From Adiantum capillus-veneris (lineage: Eukaryota > Streptophyta > Polypodiopsida > Polypodiales > Pteridaceae): a stretch of 64,000 nt of DNA. Shown here in pieces: positions 20,308 to 32,103 of this stretch. The stretch spans positions 65,259,190 through 65,323,189 of the forward strand of contig CM043965.1 of assembly GCA_014529385.2 (NCBI GenBank), given 5' to 3'. The position numbers and the translations under genes are program-made. The notes beneath the pieces were generated by a model. It worked only from the letters and a program-made list of their open reading frames with translations, did not search any database and had not been told where the DNA came from. Every line of letters begins with the position of its first letter. The first letter of the stretch is position 1.

Positions 20308-23244
20308 CCTCAGGCTCTGTGTACTCAATTCCGAGTGTTGAGCACTTCGCAATTTCTGGAATCTTTACTGTACACAATGGGTGAGTGCACTCTGCCATAG
20401 TGCCGCATAGAACTGCAAAGCAAAATGGATGATATTTGTGTTGACATTCCAGCTAGAAGACCCCTGCCATGTGGTTACTTGAGAGGGGTTTCCCACATGC
20501 AACAAAATCACCCCCAATATACACAAACGATTTCAAAATAGAGGCTTTATTCGGCGGTGAAGGGACAATGATGCCTCTACCCTTTTCCTGGATATATTTG
20601 ATGGTTGTATCTATAAATGCTCTTCGAGACGTCAAGGCTTCTAATTCAAATTCCAAAGCCATATTCCTTTGTTGCCAACCAAAGCATAAACAACAACGGA
20701 GAGTAAGATCATTTCATGCTTGGATGGACTTAAGTGCACAAGCTTGAATGCTTCTATTCAACTTCTTCTAGATGATTCAAAGAAAATTAAAAAATGCTTG
20801 ACAAATCTTATAAAAACGCTTTCTAGGCATTTCTTAGCGCTTTCTAACAACTTGTTTAGCACTTTTTAACCACTATTGAGCACCATTGAGCACTTTAGAG
20901 CACTTTCTAACCACCTGGTCACCACTTTCTAAGCACCTAGTAACCACTTTCCTGGCAACATAAAGCATTTCAAATTACTTTCTAGCAACATTGAGCCCTT
21001 CAAAGCACTTTCTTACCACCAAGTCACCACTTTGTACTCCTTGTGAGCAGAGAAAGTGCTTCATAGTGCAGACTGGTTCCTTGAAAGCACTTTGAAGTAC
21101 TTTCTAAGCATCGTTCAACATTGTGGAGCACTTGAAAGTAGTCTCTTCACTCAATCCTTACCACTTAGTCTAAACTTCATAACCACCTAGTAAGCAGTTA
21201 GGAGCTATGTCAAAGTACTTCAAAGCACTTTCAAGGACCCTTTCATCACTTTCTCACCACTTTCTAACAACCTATTAAGCCCTTTCAAGCATATTCTAGG
21301 CACCATTGAGCTCTTCAGAGCACTTTCAAAGCACCTAGTTACCACTTTCTTGGCACCAAAAAGAATTTCAAATCACTTTTTGACCACCTATTGATCAACA
21401 GTAAGCACTTCAAAGCACTTTCTTACCACCTAGTCACCACTTTTACTCCTTGTGAGCAGTTAAAGTGCTTCAGATTGTAGATTGGTTCCTTGAAAGCACT
21501 TTGAAGTACTTTCTAAGCACAATTCAGTATTGTGGAGCACTTCAAAGCAATCTCTTCACTCAATCCTTTCCACTTGGTCAAAAAGTTATAACCACCTAGT
21601 AAATAATATAGAGCTATGTCAAAGCACTTCAAAGTACATTCAAGGACCCTTTCAACACTTTCAAGCACTTTCTCACCACATGTTACGCACACTTTCAAGC
21701 ATATTGTAGGCACTATTGAGTATTTTAGAGCACTTTCTAACCACTTGGTTACCACTTTATTTGCACCATAAAGCATTTCAAATCACTTTCTGACCACCTA
21801 TTAAGCAACATTGAGCACTTCAAAGCACTTTCTTACCACCTAGTCACCACTATGTGCTCCTTGTGAGGAGTTTAAGTGCTTCACAGTGCTGACTGCTTCC
21901 TTGAAAGCACTTTGAAGTACTTTCTTAACACCATTCAAAGTTGTGGAGCACTTCAAAGAAGTCTCTTCACTCAATCCTTACCACTTGGTCAAAACTTCAT
22001 AACCACCTAGTAAGCAGTATAGAGCTATCTCAAAGCACTTCAAAGTACTTTGAAGGACCCTTTCAACACTTTGAAACACTTTATTACCACCTATTAAGCA
22101 TTTTCAAGCATATTGTACGCACCATTGAGCACTTCGAAGCACTTTTAGGTGCTTTTGAGGCATTTTGTAAGCACTTTCTAGGCACCAATGAGCACTATGA
22201 AGCTTTTTCTAACCACTTGCTCAGCACTTCCTACTCCAAGTAAGTAGTTTAGACCTATCTCAAAGCACTTCATAACATGAAGCACTTCTAGTCTGAAGTC
22301 TAACCACTTGGTCAACACATTCTACTTTGAGCAATTTGAATTTATCACAAAGAAATTCTAGGCACTTTTAGCAACAAGCTGACCTGCAAGGAGTCCAAAT
22401 CTTCTTTAAGATGCCCTAAATCAGTAGTGCCACCTGCCTTGGTCAACACATTCTACTTTGAGCAATTTGAATTTATCACAAAGCACGTCTAGGCACTTTT
22501 AGCAACAAATTGACCTACAAGGAGTCCAAATATTCTTTAAGCTACCCTAAATTAGTAGTGCCACCTGCCTTGGACAGCATCTTGGTGATAGTTGTGACCT
22601 CTACCTCTTTGCGGTCTACCTCCCATGGATCTGAATCGGGTGAGGTCTTGAGCACCTCCAGCTCCTTGTTTAGTTGGTCCAATTCCCTATAGAAGTCAAT
22701 GTAAGCAAAAAAATGCCCTTCATTTCTAAGCCACTGGTCCCTCTTTTTCTGCAGGTTGCACTTTCACCTCGCCCCACAGACTTTCCTGGCCACTAAGTCC
22801 CTCCGCCATGCTAAGCACCAGCAGAATATACATTGGCGTCTCTACTGCCTGACATGGTTGCAGATTGCTTGCCAACATTGTCGGTATTAATGACAAGGCA
22901 CCATCACAGATAGATGCTTCTATTTGAATGACACTTGTTAAGCCATAATTGGTGCGGAACTTGTTGATTTTCTGCTCCAAACCCCCTTTTTGCATCTTGC
23001 AATTTTCAAGGACACTGCCACCAAACCTTGCCCATGAAATCCGATGTTTAATAAGATCACTCGCTGCTACTGGACACCTCTCATACACAAAACCCAGTGC
23101 AAATTTTGCTAGTAGCTCACCATTGGATGGGGTTGCTTGACATACCTTCTGGTACAAAAGCCGACACTCGTCAACGAACTCATCCCTCACATGGTTGAGG
23201 AATAGCTTTGTGCTTTTCTTGTGCAGGCACTTGAAGACACTTAG
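20308..23244 (-). CDS. Spliced gene of unknown function with coiled coil (four phase-consistent exons)
   Basis: Read on the minus strand: exon A about 23244-22832, B 22686-22565, C 20640-20479, D 20412-20308. Donors are GTATAT, GTGGCA, GTAACC and GTGGGT; acceptors end in CTATAG, AATTAG and TTTGCAG. Phases match at all three junctions (2, 1, 1), which is strong support. Exon A has features such as FVDECRLLYQKVC, WARFGGSVLEN and INKFRTNYGLTSVIQ. Exon B is a helical, charged segment (ELDQLNKELEVLKTSP). Exon C continues it (ALTSRRAFIDTTIKYIQEKG). Exon D is Cys-containing (CTHPLCTVKIPEIAKC). The start and the end of the gene are not identified. I do not recognise the family; a chromatin-associated coiled-coil protein is only a thought. 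Intron B-C (about 1.9 kb) is almost wholly minisatellite. Confidence 0.55.
20800..22300. repeat. Higher-order minisatellite, ~410-bp period, built of GCACTTTC-rich units
   Basis: Short units around aaagcactttc / accacctagtcaccac recur dozens of times. Superimposed is a longer period: the landmark ttgtgagcag (or ttgtgaggag) occurs at 21041, 21450 and 21861, giving 409 and 411 bp, and its surroundings repeat in register. About 3.3 copies. It fills the intron between exons B and C of the minus-strand gene. Confidence 0.9.
22308..22569. repeat. 131-bp tandem duplication reaching into exon B
   Basis: Two copies, starting with ggtcaacacattctactttg at about 22309 and 22440. The right copy's end contains the last bases of exon B and its donor (ccacctgcc on the plus strand, 22561-22569), so the left copy carries a duplicated donor site inside the intron. 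Confidence 0.85.
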
Positions 23245-24670
23245 TCACTCCCCCGGGGATGAGCTTATGAGCGTGCAAAGAGGATGAGCTTATGAGCGTG
23301 CAAAGAAATACTAATGCCTACAACTCCAAGTGCTACAGTATGATGCATGCAAAGCTTGACTTCAGTCAAGCAGACAGGAAAAACAGGACATGCAGACATG
23401 TAAGCCTCAACAGTTCAAAATTGTTTATGAGCACGGCTAGCGACCTCTGTTTGCAGAAAGGATGCATGTCTTATGAGCACAAGGAGAAAGACTAATGCAT
23501 GCATACAGCTCCAAGCACTACAATATTCATGATGCATGCAAAGCTTCACTTCAAAAGAAGCAAGAAAAATGGCACTTGCAAACAAGGAAACCTCAGCAGT
23601 TCAAAACGGCGGTAGGGTTTACCTTCTCAATCCGGTAGAGTAGAGGCGAGAGTGAATGAGATGTCTACAAGCCTCAACATTCCAAAATGGTAGTAGGGTT
23701 TACCTTCTCAGTCCAGCAGAGCAGAGGCGAGAGTGAATGAGACGAGCGTTTGAGTTTTGAAGCTCAGGAAGATCACCTGGCCCGCGGAAAGAATTTGTCA
23801 GAAGTTGACGTCAACATCGTTCTATGACAAGTCACATCACGCATACCTTGAAATGATGACTGAGCCACCCCTCGCTACAATGAGTGGCCCCTTCCAACCA
23901 CTAAGGCCATTAACATTTTAAAATTCCCCTTTTCTTTTTTGAATTTATCACAAATTCCTTTCGAAAGTAGTCTCTTGGTGGTACCGCAAAAAGTGAAATA
24001 GTGGTACCACCAATACATGCTTAGACCCAACAACACAATGTCATATGAAGCATAAAACCAGTCTAAAGCAAATGCACAATCATTGGCAAAACCGACATAA
24101 ATCATAGCCAATTAAGTGTCACGGAGCACCACAATGCCATGAGATAACATAGACAAACCTATATGTGTGTCAAAAAAACCTATCGCCAATACCTAGGAGC
24201 ACTATGCTCAACCAACAATGCCCATACATCCACAATCACATACATGGGAGCAATACATGTTGAACCAAACGTCTGACATACCAAGCACAAAAATTTTACA
24301 CGCAATTGTGATGAGAGAACATGCCAATTGCCTTGTCTTCTTGCAAACTAGAATCATGCATACATAGAATGATATGCTCTTAGCAGGTGCCAAAGCATGC
24401 AGACAAGCACCCGTTGTTACAATAGCGAACACTTCCTACAAGAGTAAGACCTCAATCTGCAAGGAAAGTATAGGAGCACACACCTGTACATGTACATGTA
24501 CTAGCAATTGAATGCTAATCACAAATAGAAGAAGCAGAGAGGAATTGACTCCACTTTCCTTTTTCTTGCTTAGTCTACTAGAGACGATGTCTAAGAGGGA
24601 CACCGTCAATCACTGCCTCTTCCCGTCGTCTCACAAAACCCTCTCTCTCTCCTCTCTAATGTGTTGCTCG

Positions 24671-24672
<2 letters not shown>
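23245..24672. repeat. Small direct duplications, otherwise no gene
   Basis: A 25-bp tandem repeat gatgagcttatgagcgtgc at 23258-23306. A diverged duplication of about 100 bp (around 23310-23415 against 23490-23600). A further one with agggtttaccttctca at about 23612 and 23696. The rest up to 24672 holds nothing I can support. Confidence 0.6.
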
Positions 24673-24733
<61 letters not shown>

Positions 24734-24758
24734 CACGCACGTGCGCGTGACACACACA
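24673..24758. repeat. (GT)n microsatellite with alternating GC tail
   Basis: About 28 GT units followed by gcgtgcacgcacgtgcgcg. Confidence 0.95.
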
Positions 24759-25219
24759 TGATTTTGATGCTTGCACATGCCCAAAAGCTCACATTTTTCT
24801 CTCCTTGCTCATCATGTCCCTCTTTGTAGCGTTACACATAGAAAACTCCACCATTGCTTCATTTTTTAGAACTTTAATGCTTTCTTCAGAGTCATCAGCA
24901 TTGTCAATTTTCCAATGCTGCAATCTGTTTAATGTTCCTTGGCACCTCTAGGCTTCCAACTAGTTGAGCTACAATCTGCACACTAAGGTTTGAGACTTAG
25001 CTCGCCTCGTTGGTGATGTCGGTACTCTCTACCTGCACTCTGATTCTACTTGTGTGTGCACTCATGCACGAATGTGTGCATGCACAATGCGGTTTGCACG
25101 GGGAAGGGGAGAAGCAAGACCACGTTGTGTGGGTGGAGCAACCTCCAAGAAGTGATGAGGAGCTACTTATTATTTTGGTATATAAATGATAAGGTATGTT
25201 CATGGTCAGTGGGGGACGG

Positions 25220-25520
25220 TTGGTCCTTGTGGGTAAACACATAAATATCTCTCTGGCGAGTACCAAAACCGTGGTGTTTCAAGAGAGCAACGATCATGGA
25301 AAGCTAGAGGAGATTAGTTGGAAATATTGTTCGCTTAAAGGCGTTATGCCTCTACCCGTGGTCAAGTGCCCGGCCATGGCAGAGGCATAATGCCTTTACC
25401 CCAACATTATTCCCCACTAATCTCCTCTAGCTGTCCATGATCATTGCTCTCTTGAGACACCACTCTTGAAGGTTTTTGTACTTGCCACATAGATATTTAT
25501 GCATTTACCCACAAGACCAC
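25220..25520. repeat. Large imperfect palindrome (foldback element)
   Basis: The left arm, about 25220-25354, is the inverted copy of the right arm, about 25381-25520, with matches such as tcctctagc/gctagagga and tgtgggtaaa/tttacccaca. The spacer is only about 26 bp. No coding content. The single transcript would form a hairpin of about 135 bp. Confidence 0.8.
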
Positions 25521-26232
25521 TACTACAAGGTACACTTCTTGATTATTCCTATCAAGAAGGTACAAGATAAGATTTGTTATTGTTCTCTCAAATTTACTTT
25601 GTACAAACAAAGATGCCCTCTACATAAGTTGGATCCCTTCCAAATAGCCGAACCTTCAAGTGAGAAAATTAGAGCTATAAAACTTTGTATAGGTGGGTCT
25701 AAGAAGTGCATGGCTATGTCCAGTGAGAGAGATAGAAGTGTACCAAGTGTGCAAGAGGTCAAAGTGGGTAGGAGGCTAGGCGAAGGCTACAATGCTTTCA
25801 TGTTTGATTGTCCATTTTTGCTACCACAATCATTAGCAAAGAATTTTCTACATATCTCAGTATTGTTGCCTTGTGTGACTTGTCCTTGTGGCAATTGAGG
25901 CTTCTTATCTGAACCTAATGTTGGGATTAATAACAGTCTTACTATTGCACTCTTTGTGCATGTATATATGTGATTGATGTTTTCTTCTACATGTACATTG
26001 GTGTGCATTTACATTGGAATGCCTTGGATCTCCCATCATCAACTTAATCTGTACTTGCCTGCATGTCTATAACATCTCTCTTGTACCATTGACATTACAA
26101 AGTAGAAACTCCAAAATGGGGAGCAAGTTGTGAGAGCAGAGAGGAAGAAAGAGGTTGAGAGACTCTTTCCAATGCAAGGGATTAAGGAAAGAAGGAACCC
26201 TTCAAGGTGCGCAGTGGAGCATGTGCTCACTC

Positions 26233-26234
<2 letters not shown>

Positions 26235-26326
<92 letters not shown>

Positions 26327-26346
26327 ACGCGCACGTGTGCGTGCGC
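26235..26346. repeat. Compound (CT)n(GT)n microsatellite
   Basis: About 18 CT units followed by about 27 GT units and a GC-alternating tail. Confidence 0.95.
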
Positions 26347-26860
26347 CTAATTGGAGTGCCAAGTGGATGCTTTGTCTATTCACCTCCCCCTCTAATTTAG
26401 ATCCCAGTTTCTTGTTTAGTCTCTTGCTCCCACCTATTCACTTCTTGCCTCCAATGCTCGTGTTCATGGGGGACCCACCCCCTCCACCTTGCGCTTGCAA
26501 CCACTAGCACATGGCAAGCCAGAAAACGTCTCTCATATATGATCAATAGATGGCCAGCACCAAGTTTCTAGCCTACATACTCAACAATAGTACCAACATG
26601 TAGGGAACACACCTTTCCTAGCTAGGTCCTCTATATCAAGAGATCTCGAGTTTAAGACTTGTCCGAACACATTTTGTGAGGGCCTTAGGATTGTTCGTAA
26701 GACGTCTAAACTTCTCACAAATTTGTGTGGGTGGTAGTGTTCACATGCAAATGACCTTCAATGTATTATTTTAATCCAAGTTGCCTTGAAGGGATCTCAA
26801 CCTCAAAAATGGGTCCTTTCTTGCTAGATTAGAAAAAATGTTTGTGGTACGTGTGTGCAC

Positions 26861-27002
26861 TTGTGCACAACATGCAAACAATGAATAAGAGGAATTTAGA
26901 ACAACTTTATCACGCCCAAATGTGGTAGATCTTGTGCACAACATGCAAACAATGAATAAGAGGAATTTAGAACAACTTTATCACACCCAAGTGTGGTAGA
27001 TC
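26861..27002. repeat. 71-bp tandem duplication
   Basis: Two nearly identical copies, each starting ttgtgcacaacatgcaaac, at 26861 and 26932. Confidence 0.9.
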
Positions 27003-28104
27003 GGTTATCTCTAATCCTCTTGAGGATTAATTAGAGGTCTAGAGTTCAAGATTCATTGGATAGATCTTTTTATTCTCTTGGGATTGTTCCTATGATGTTA
27101 AAGCTTTCTCTTCTTCTCTTAGGAGTGATCATTTTTCAAAATGTGTACCATATCACATGAGTTAACCGGAGAGGATTTTAATTACCCAAAATGTGTGGGG
27201 TTTTTTTAAATAGGTCCATTGTTAGCGGGTCGCTGCGACAGACGTCTACATCATAGCTTTTTTGTACTAACATAATGTCAATATGCAAGGAAGCGACTCG
27301 AGATGGGTCACAAAGACTTAATCAGAGTGTCAATCTCACCAAAGTGAACTCAGAGGGCTACTCATACTATGACAAAAGTAAATCTACCACTTCCTAGTCA
27401 GAGAATCAATATGCGTCCAATCTCACCGCTCTAGGTCATCACGCCTTTTCGGCATCCAAACGGATTCATAATGCAACGAAACTTAAGGAGAGGTATTACA
27501 ACACCTGGGGACACAATCCTACCAAGTTTTGCAACCATCTGGGAAGGGACATAAATCACGATCCATCATAAAAAATGTGCAAAAAGCTGAAACAGAACTA
27601 TACGAAAAGGTCCCCCTTAAGCATAGAAACACTTATCCATGGTCAAAACATCAAAAATTGACCATTTTAACCTTCAAATCAATGCATTTAGCTCACAAGC
27701 AATGCATCGCGAACCACAACAGAATTGCGAATGGTTATAATTAAATTTTAGAGCAAGAGACAAGGAACACAATGTGCAATTTGGAAATGAATTTTGATTA
27801 CCAATCTAGGAGAAAAGAGGATTACAACTTGTAGCAGCAAGAGGCTTCACACAATGAACGTTCAAAACTCTTCTTAGCTAATGGTATCCTTTAGTCTAAA
27901 ACTAAGGGTTTTGATTTAAAGGCTAAGGGAAATTTCCCACGGCCATTTGGCCACTTACAAGGGGTGTAGACTCAGAGAGGCTGAGAGGGTATGCCAAAAT
28001 ATATTATGATTACAAATCTTCATTAGCTGAATTACACCGCTTTGTTCAAAAAAGTGAGTAGTACATCCGCCTGTTACGTGTCAGTCCGCTATGTCCACCA
28101 AACA
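27003..28104. other. Region left of element J, possible 3' LTR
   Basis: No gene seen. On the minus strand a purine run AGGAAGAAGGGAA (plus 28105-28117) is directly followed by TGTTTGG, which looks like a polypurine tract followed by an LTR start for element J. I could not find a convincing second copy right of 35382, so the LTR assignment stays tentative. Confidence 0.3.
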
Positions 28105-28159
28105 TTCCCTTCTTCCTATTTATGCACGTCCTTGTGCAATCTGTCTCTAAGTGTATAGT

Positions 28160-29479
28160 CTACTGTCTTTTCTCTAGCGCTGCAGTGAGGTGCCTGAACT
28201 TCTGCGCTCTTGCCTCGATTTCCACTTTTGTCGACGGCTCTCTGAAAGGGTTATTGCTTAGAGTACTTTGATATGCTATATGGCGTGCTGGTAGATCTTT
28301 TGTCATAGGATTGAATATGGAGGAGTCTACCTTGAAGAAGCAGGTCATGAACGCCTCCTCGAAAGTCTGCATGTAGTGGGAGGGCAGGAACATGACTCTT
28401 GCATAGAATCCCATGATGACATTCTTGCTTGGGATTTCTGTCTCCATATTCCAGCAGAGCCCTCTTGTGCCTTCCACAAAAATCTGACAGGGATGCTCCA
28501 CTGCCTCTATATCATTGAAAACCGTTATGCAGGTGATTAGCATCTTGGCAATTTTGACGAGCATCTAGTACGCGAGATCCGGGATCTCCTTCATCATGTT
28601 AATGATCGTTTTGAGTGTCTGAACCATATACTTCTCTGACGGGGGGTTTTTATTGATTGGCTTTGTTATGACTGGGTAGTTTAATACCGTCGGCCTTTTG
28701 CTTTGCCAAGATTAAAAGCTGTCCCGAGATTGCCGTCTGTTGATGGGACTGTAAGTTGGGTTGATCCTGAGGTGCTGCGGAGCATTCCTGTAGTAGGTCT
28801 CGTCTGTCGATCGTTGCTCAAACCACTTGTTTTGCAAGAGGGGTTGATTGTCAATAATGGTCTGAATTTGAATTGTGGTGATAGGAACATCCCTATAATC
28901 CCCTTGGTTGTTTGGTTCAAGGTCAGGTAGCATTCTGTGCTGCCATAATCTAGCCTCCTGCCGCATCAGTGTCAGGGCGATCATCTCATGCCCGAGGTTT
29001 TTTACCACCTCAGCTGGAGTGATCATGAGGAGGGTAGTCGATTCCAGCACTTTGAATTCATACTGCAAATATTCTATGTGCGAGGGGTCTTTGACTTCTG
29101 AGATCCAACGCTAAATTTCATCCTTGGTCGAATCCAAAATGGATGTCATGGCTGGATCTGCAGATTCTTACATTGCTTTTTCAGTGCTTTTAGTTGGCAC
29201 ATCTATTTGGTGAGCTTCAAATGTGGATTGCTCAATTTCTCCTTCTTGCTCAAAGTCCACTGGGGCTGTTTGTTGAGACTTTGCTTGAATTATTTTCAGA
29301 GTCTCCAAGTTCCCCCGTGCCTTTGCAACCTGCTTCATTAATTCTTTGATTTCCTCGTCTTTGGCTTTTTGCAATGCCCTATGTCTTGCTGTCATGATTT
29401 GTCTATCATACTTTTCCTGAGCAAGGGCCTCTTTTAGATCTTTTACCTCTTGGTTCAGGGAGGTTGATCTAGCAGTCAT
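28160..29479 (-). pseudogene. Element J downstream ORF: coiled coil followed by unknown domain
   Basis: One continuous minus frame of about 440 codons from ATG 29479, interrupted by four in-frame stops. Residues about 5-75 are strongly coiled-coil (LNQEVKDLKEALAQEKYD, EEIKELMKQVAKA). The rest contains LMRQEARLWQHRMLPDLEP and, near the end, FYARVMFLPSHYMQTFEEAF. The start overlaps the stop of the preceding retropepsin ORF as ATGA (29479-29476), in a CACCATGA context. I recognise no known domain. It takes the place where RT would be expected. Confidence 0.55.
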
Positions 29480-30537
29480 GGTGGAGCCTTTGATGTAGCA
29501 TTGTCTGTCATAGCCATGGAAGTTGAAGCTTTAGAGGATTGTGCTACTGGCAAGGATGTTGTGACTTTTTGGATTGGCAATCTTTTGTTGTTTTTTGTGT
29601 TGTGAAGAGGTGAGATTTCAGGTGTTATTCTTTGAGCCGTAGGGCCATGAATTGGTTTTTGCATCATGATACTCCCGGTCTCCCAATTGATATTACATTT
29701 GACAGCAGATATCCATTTGCACCCCAGGTTTATATTATCCTCCATAGTTCTAGCAGGCATGACCAAAAAGTCTTGAGCTACAACCCCGTTGTCATGATTG
29801 ATAGAAGTGTGCCAGATTCCAAAAATTGTGGTTTTTTTCTTGTTGGCATCCTTGACTTGGATAATACTCTTAGATAGAGATGGCTTTCCTAACTAACACC
29901 ACACTCCATATGATAGCAGATTATACTTAGCACCCGTGTCCAATAAGGCGTTATATAGCACTTTTCCATAGGTGCTATTTAGCTCAATAGGGTATCGTAG
30001 AGGTGTGTCAGAGTCCAACCATTCATCCTCTATTTCAACGTGGAATGCATGTGTATATCCCAAGTTTGCCTCTGCGGTAGATTTCTTCTCATTTATTCTA
30101 GCACGCACATTTTCTCGATATCGTCGTCTCTTATATCTCTTACTCTTCTTGCCTAATTTTCAGTTACGGTCGATCTCTAGTGAAGAGTTACTAGATGAAT
30201 CGCTACTTGTGTCTTCTGCTCCCTTGGATAGATTGTCATCTAGGATACCATTGGTCCTTGAATGGTTTGTCCCCACATTTGCACTAAGATTTAACTCAGA
30301 TTCTTTGTCCTCAGAGTCAATTTCAATTGATGATTCTGACCCCAAATCGTGTGGGCTATAGTCTTGTGAGACGCTACTGGTTCCAATGCCAATCAAACCT
30401 TCATCTTGTAGGTCATCAGAAGCTATATGCATTGCTTCTAGCATATTTAAGGGTACGAGTAGTGGCATTTCATCCCCCTCACCTAGGTCGTCCCCCTGTT
30501 TCTTCAAGTGTCTATGGTTGCTGCTAGGTGGACCCAA
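29476..30537 (-). pseudogene. Element J acidic linker and second retropepsin module
   Basis: A single frame of about 353 codons with two or three stops. The first third is Ser/Asp/Glu-rich. Then follows VLYNALLDTGAKYNLLSYGVW, whose DTGA signature marks a retropepsin, and after about 65 residues LGCKWISAVKCNINWETGSI, which matches the C-terminal LG..W...C.I.W..G pattern of gypsy-type proteases. The tail is Pro/Thr/Lys-rich. The frame ends at TGA overlapping the next ATG. Confidence 0.65.
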
Positions 30538-30709
30538 TCCACATTGTCTGACTCAGTCATCCTAGGTAGTACATCCATATAAGGAGAATCTTCCCCAACA
30601 TCAGTGTCCACTTTACATGTTTAACAATACTGCAATGGGGCTCAGTCAACTGTGGTGTCAGATCTATGATCAATTATAAACCTATTTCCTACAGGACGTG
30701 TTCGACCAG

Positions 30710-31965
30710 TTACAAGATCCACTCAAATGACATAATCTTGGAACTGCAAGTAGACATGGTTTTAGACCAGTCATACACCATTTTTGCTTCCCTCATGAAA
30801 GGACGTCCTAAGATCATCTCAAATGCCATAGTGTGCTTGGAGAAATCCATAACAATGAAGGTATTTATTATTTTATGTCCAAAGACCTTGACCTTGAGAT
30901 GTTCTAGCATCCCAATAGGTTTAACAATAAACCCATTGGCCATCTTTATTACTATGGTTGTGGTCCCAAGGTGACGTTTTCCCATAGTTTCCCATGAATT
31001 TTTAGTCACAATGCTAACCCAGTGCCACCATCAAGGATTTCCTTCATAGGTAATCCCTTGGTAGTGATTGGTATGGTTACATTGGATTCATCGCCCTCAA
31101 AGTATTGTCCCAACTTGTTAATAGGTATTTCTACAACAGGGTTCTCATCTAGGTTGGGTTGTGGATCTAAGTGTTCCTCCTCTGTTGGCATCTCCCTAGC
31201 TCCATCCATCTGTGCAAATTGTGGTAGCTCGACCTTCAGTTCTCTATTGAGGAAAGCTCGAAGAGCTGAGAATAGCTCAAGGTCTCTATATAGTTTAGAA
31301 ATGATGGTAGTTCTGACTTCTAAAGCCATGAAATCCATCAGTTTGACAATATTTAATGGCACCTTTTGGGCTTCAGTCCCTTGATGTGGGGAAGACAGGA
31401 TCTCCATTTCTTCGATAGGGTCAGGTAGTCCCTCTGTAAACATTCTTTCCAACAAGAAGTGAGTACGGCCACTTTCCCATGACCTTAAGTCACTTTCTTC
31501 TTGGATGGCACTAGGTATGGCTAGGGGTCTATGGACTTTGTGAGGTTGTTGTTGCGTATGGAACAATGTGTCTGTAATCTAGATCTGCCTAGGTGTTGGT
31601 TCTAGATCCCTTTGGGTATCTTCTACCAAACTCCTTAATTGCTTGACTCGCTTGATCTCCTCTGTAGGGTTTGGATAAGTTCCTATCTTCTTCTTCGATC
31701 TTGGCCATTGTGGCTCAAGATGATCATCCTTGTTGGTTTCTTTCTTAGTGGTCGTTTTGGTCTCCATGGTTTCACCTGAATCAGAATCCTCTTTAGCGTC
31801 GTTCATATATATGGGGTCATCATCAGTCCCTATGTTGGTGTTTGAACTGGGGTCTGACTTCGCTGCTTTTTGCGATCTCTTCCTTCGTGTTTTCTTCTTC
31901 TTTCGAGATTGGGCAATTGATGCCGTGTCTCTTTCTTTAAGAATATAATTTTGTTTTTGGAGCAT
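30710..31965 (-). pseudogene. Element J acidic region and first retropepsin
   Basis: The frame 31965-31006 is a charged region (RKKKKTRRKRSQKAAK, then many Asp/Glu) leading to EILDGGTGLAL. After a frame step at 31006-31009 the frame 31009-30710 continues VTKNSWETMGKR, MANGFIVKPIGMLEHLKVKV and MILGRPFMREAKMVYDW. The DGGTG..ILGRPF..DW pattern is typical of plant gypsy-like aspartic proteases. The shift between the two halves breaks it. Confidence 0.65.
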
Positions 31966-32103
31966 CGATCATGTGAGTGAGTTTACTGGTACCACAACTT
32001 TACTTTGTGATGGCTCCTCGGTAACCTTAATCAAGTTTAATGGTGTGATCTTTGGCGCATTTGGATTATCCGAACATTGGGAAATCAAATGGTCTATGCC
32101 GCA

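Noticed and set aside
20308-23244. Naming the spliced gene as an SMC-hinge/DMS3- or GMI1-like factor
   Set aside because: Only vague coiled-coil resemblance; no motif that I can defend.
25476-25898. 140-codon plus frame beginning MYLPHRYLCIYP
   Set aside because: Starts inside the palindrome arm, no recognised domain, no exon context; not supported as a gene.
26578-27130. Possible tRNA-derived SINE (box A/B-like words, similar words near 52500-52600)
   Set aside because: The box matches are weak and I could not define ends, tail or duplications.
27217-28104. 3' LTR of element J
   Set aside because: A PPT-like run and TGTTTGG border exist, but I found no second copy right of 35382, so I did not call an LTR pair.
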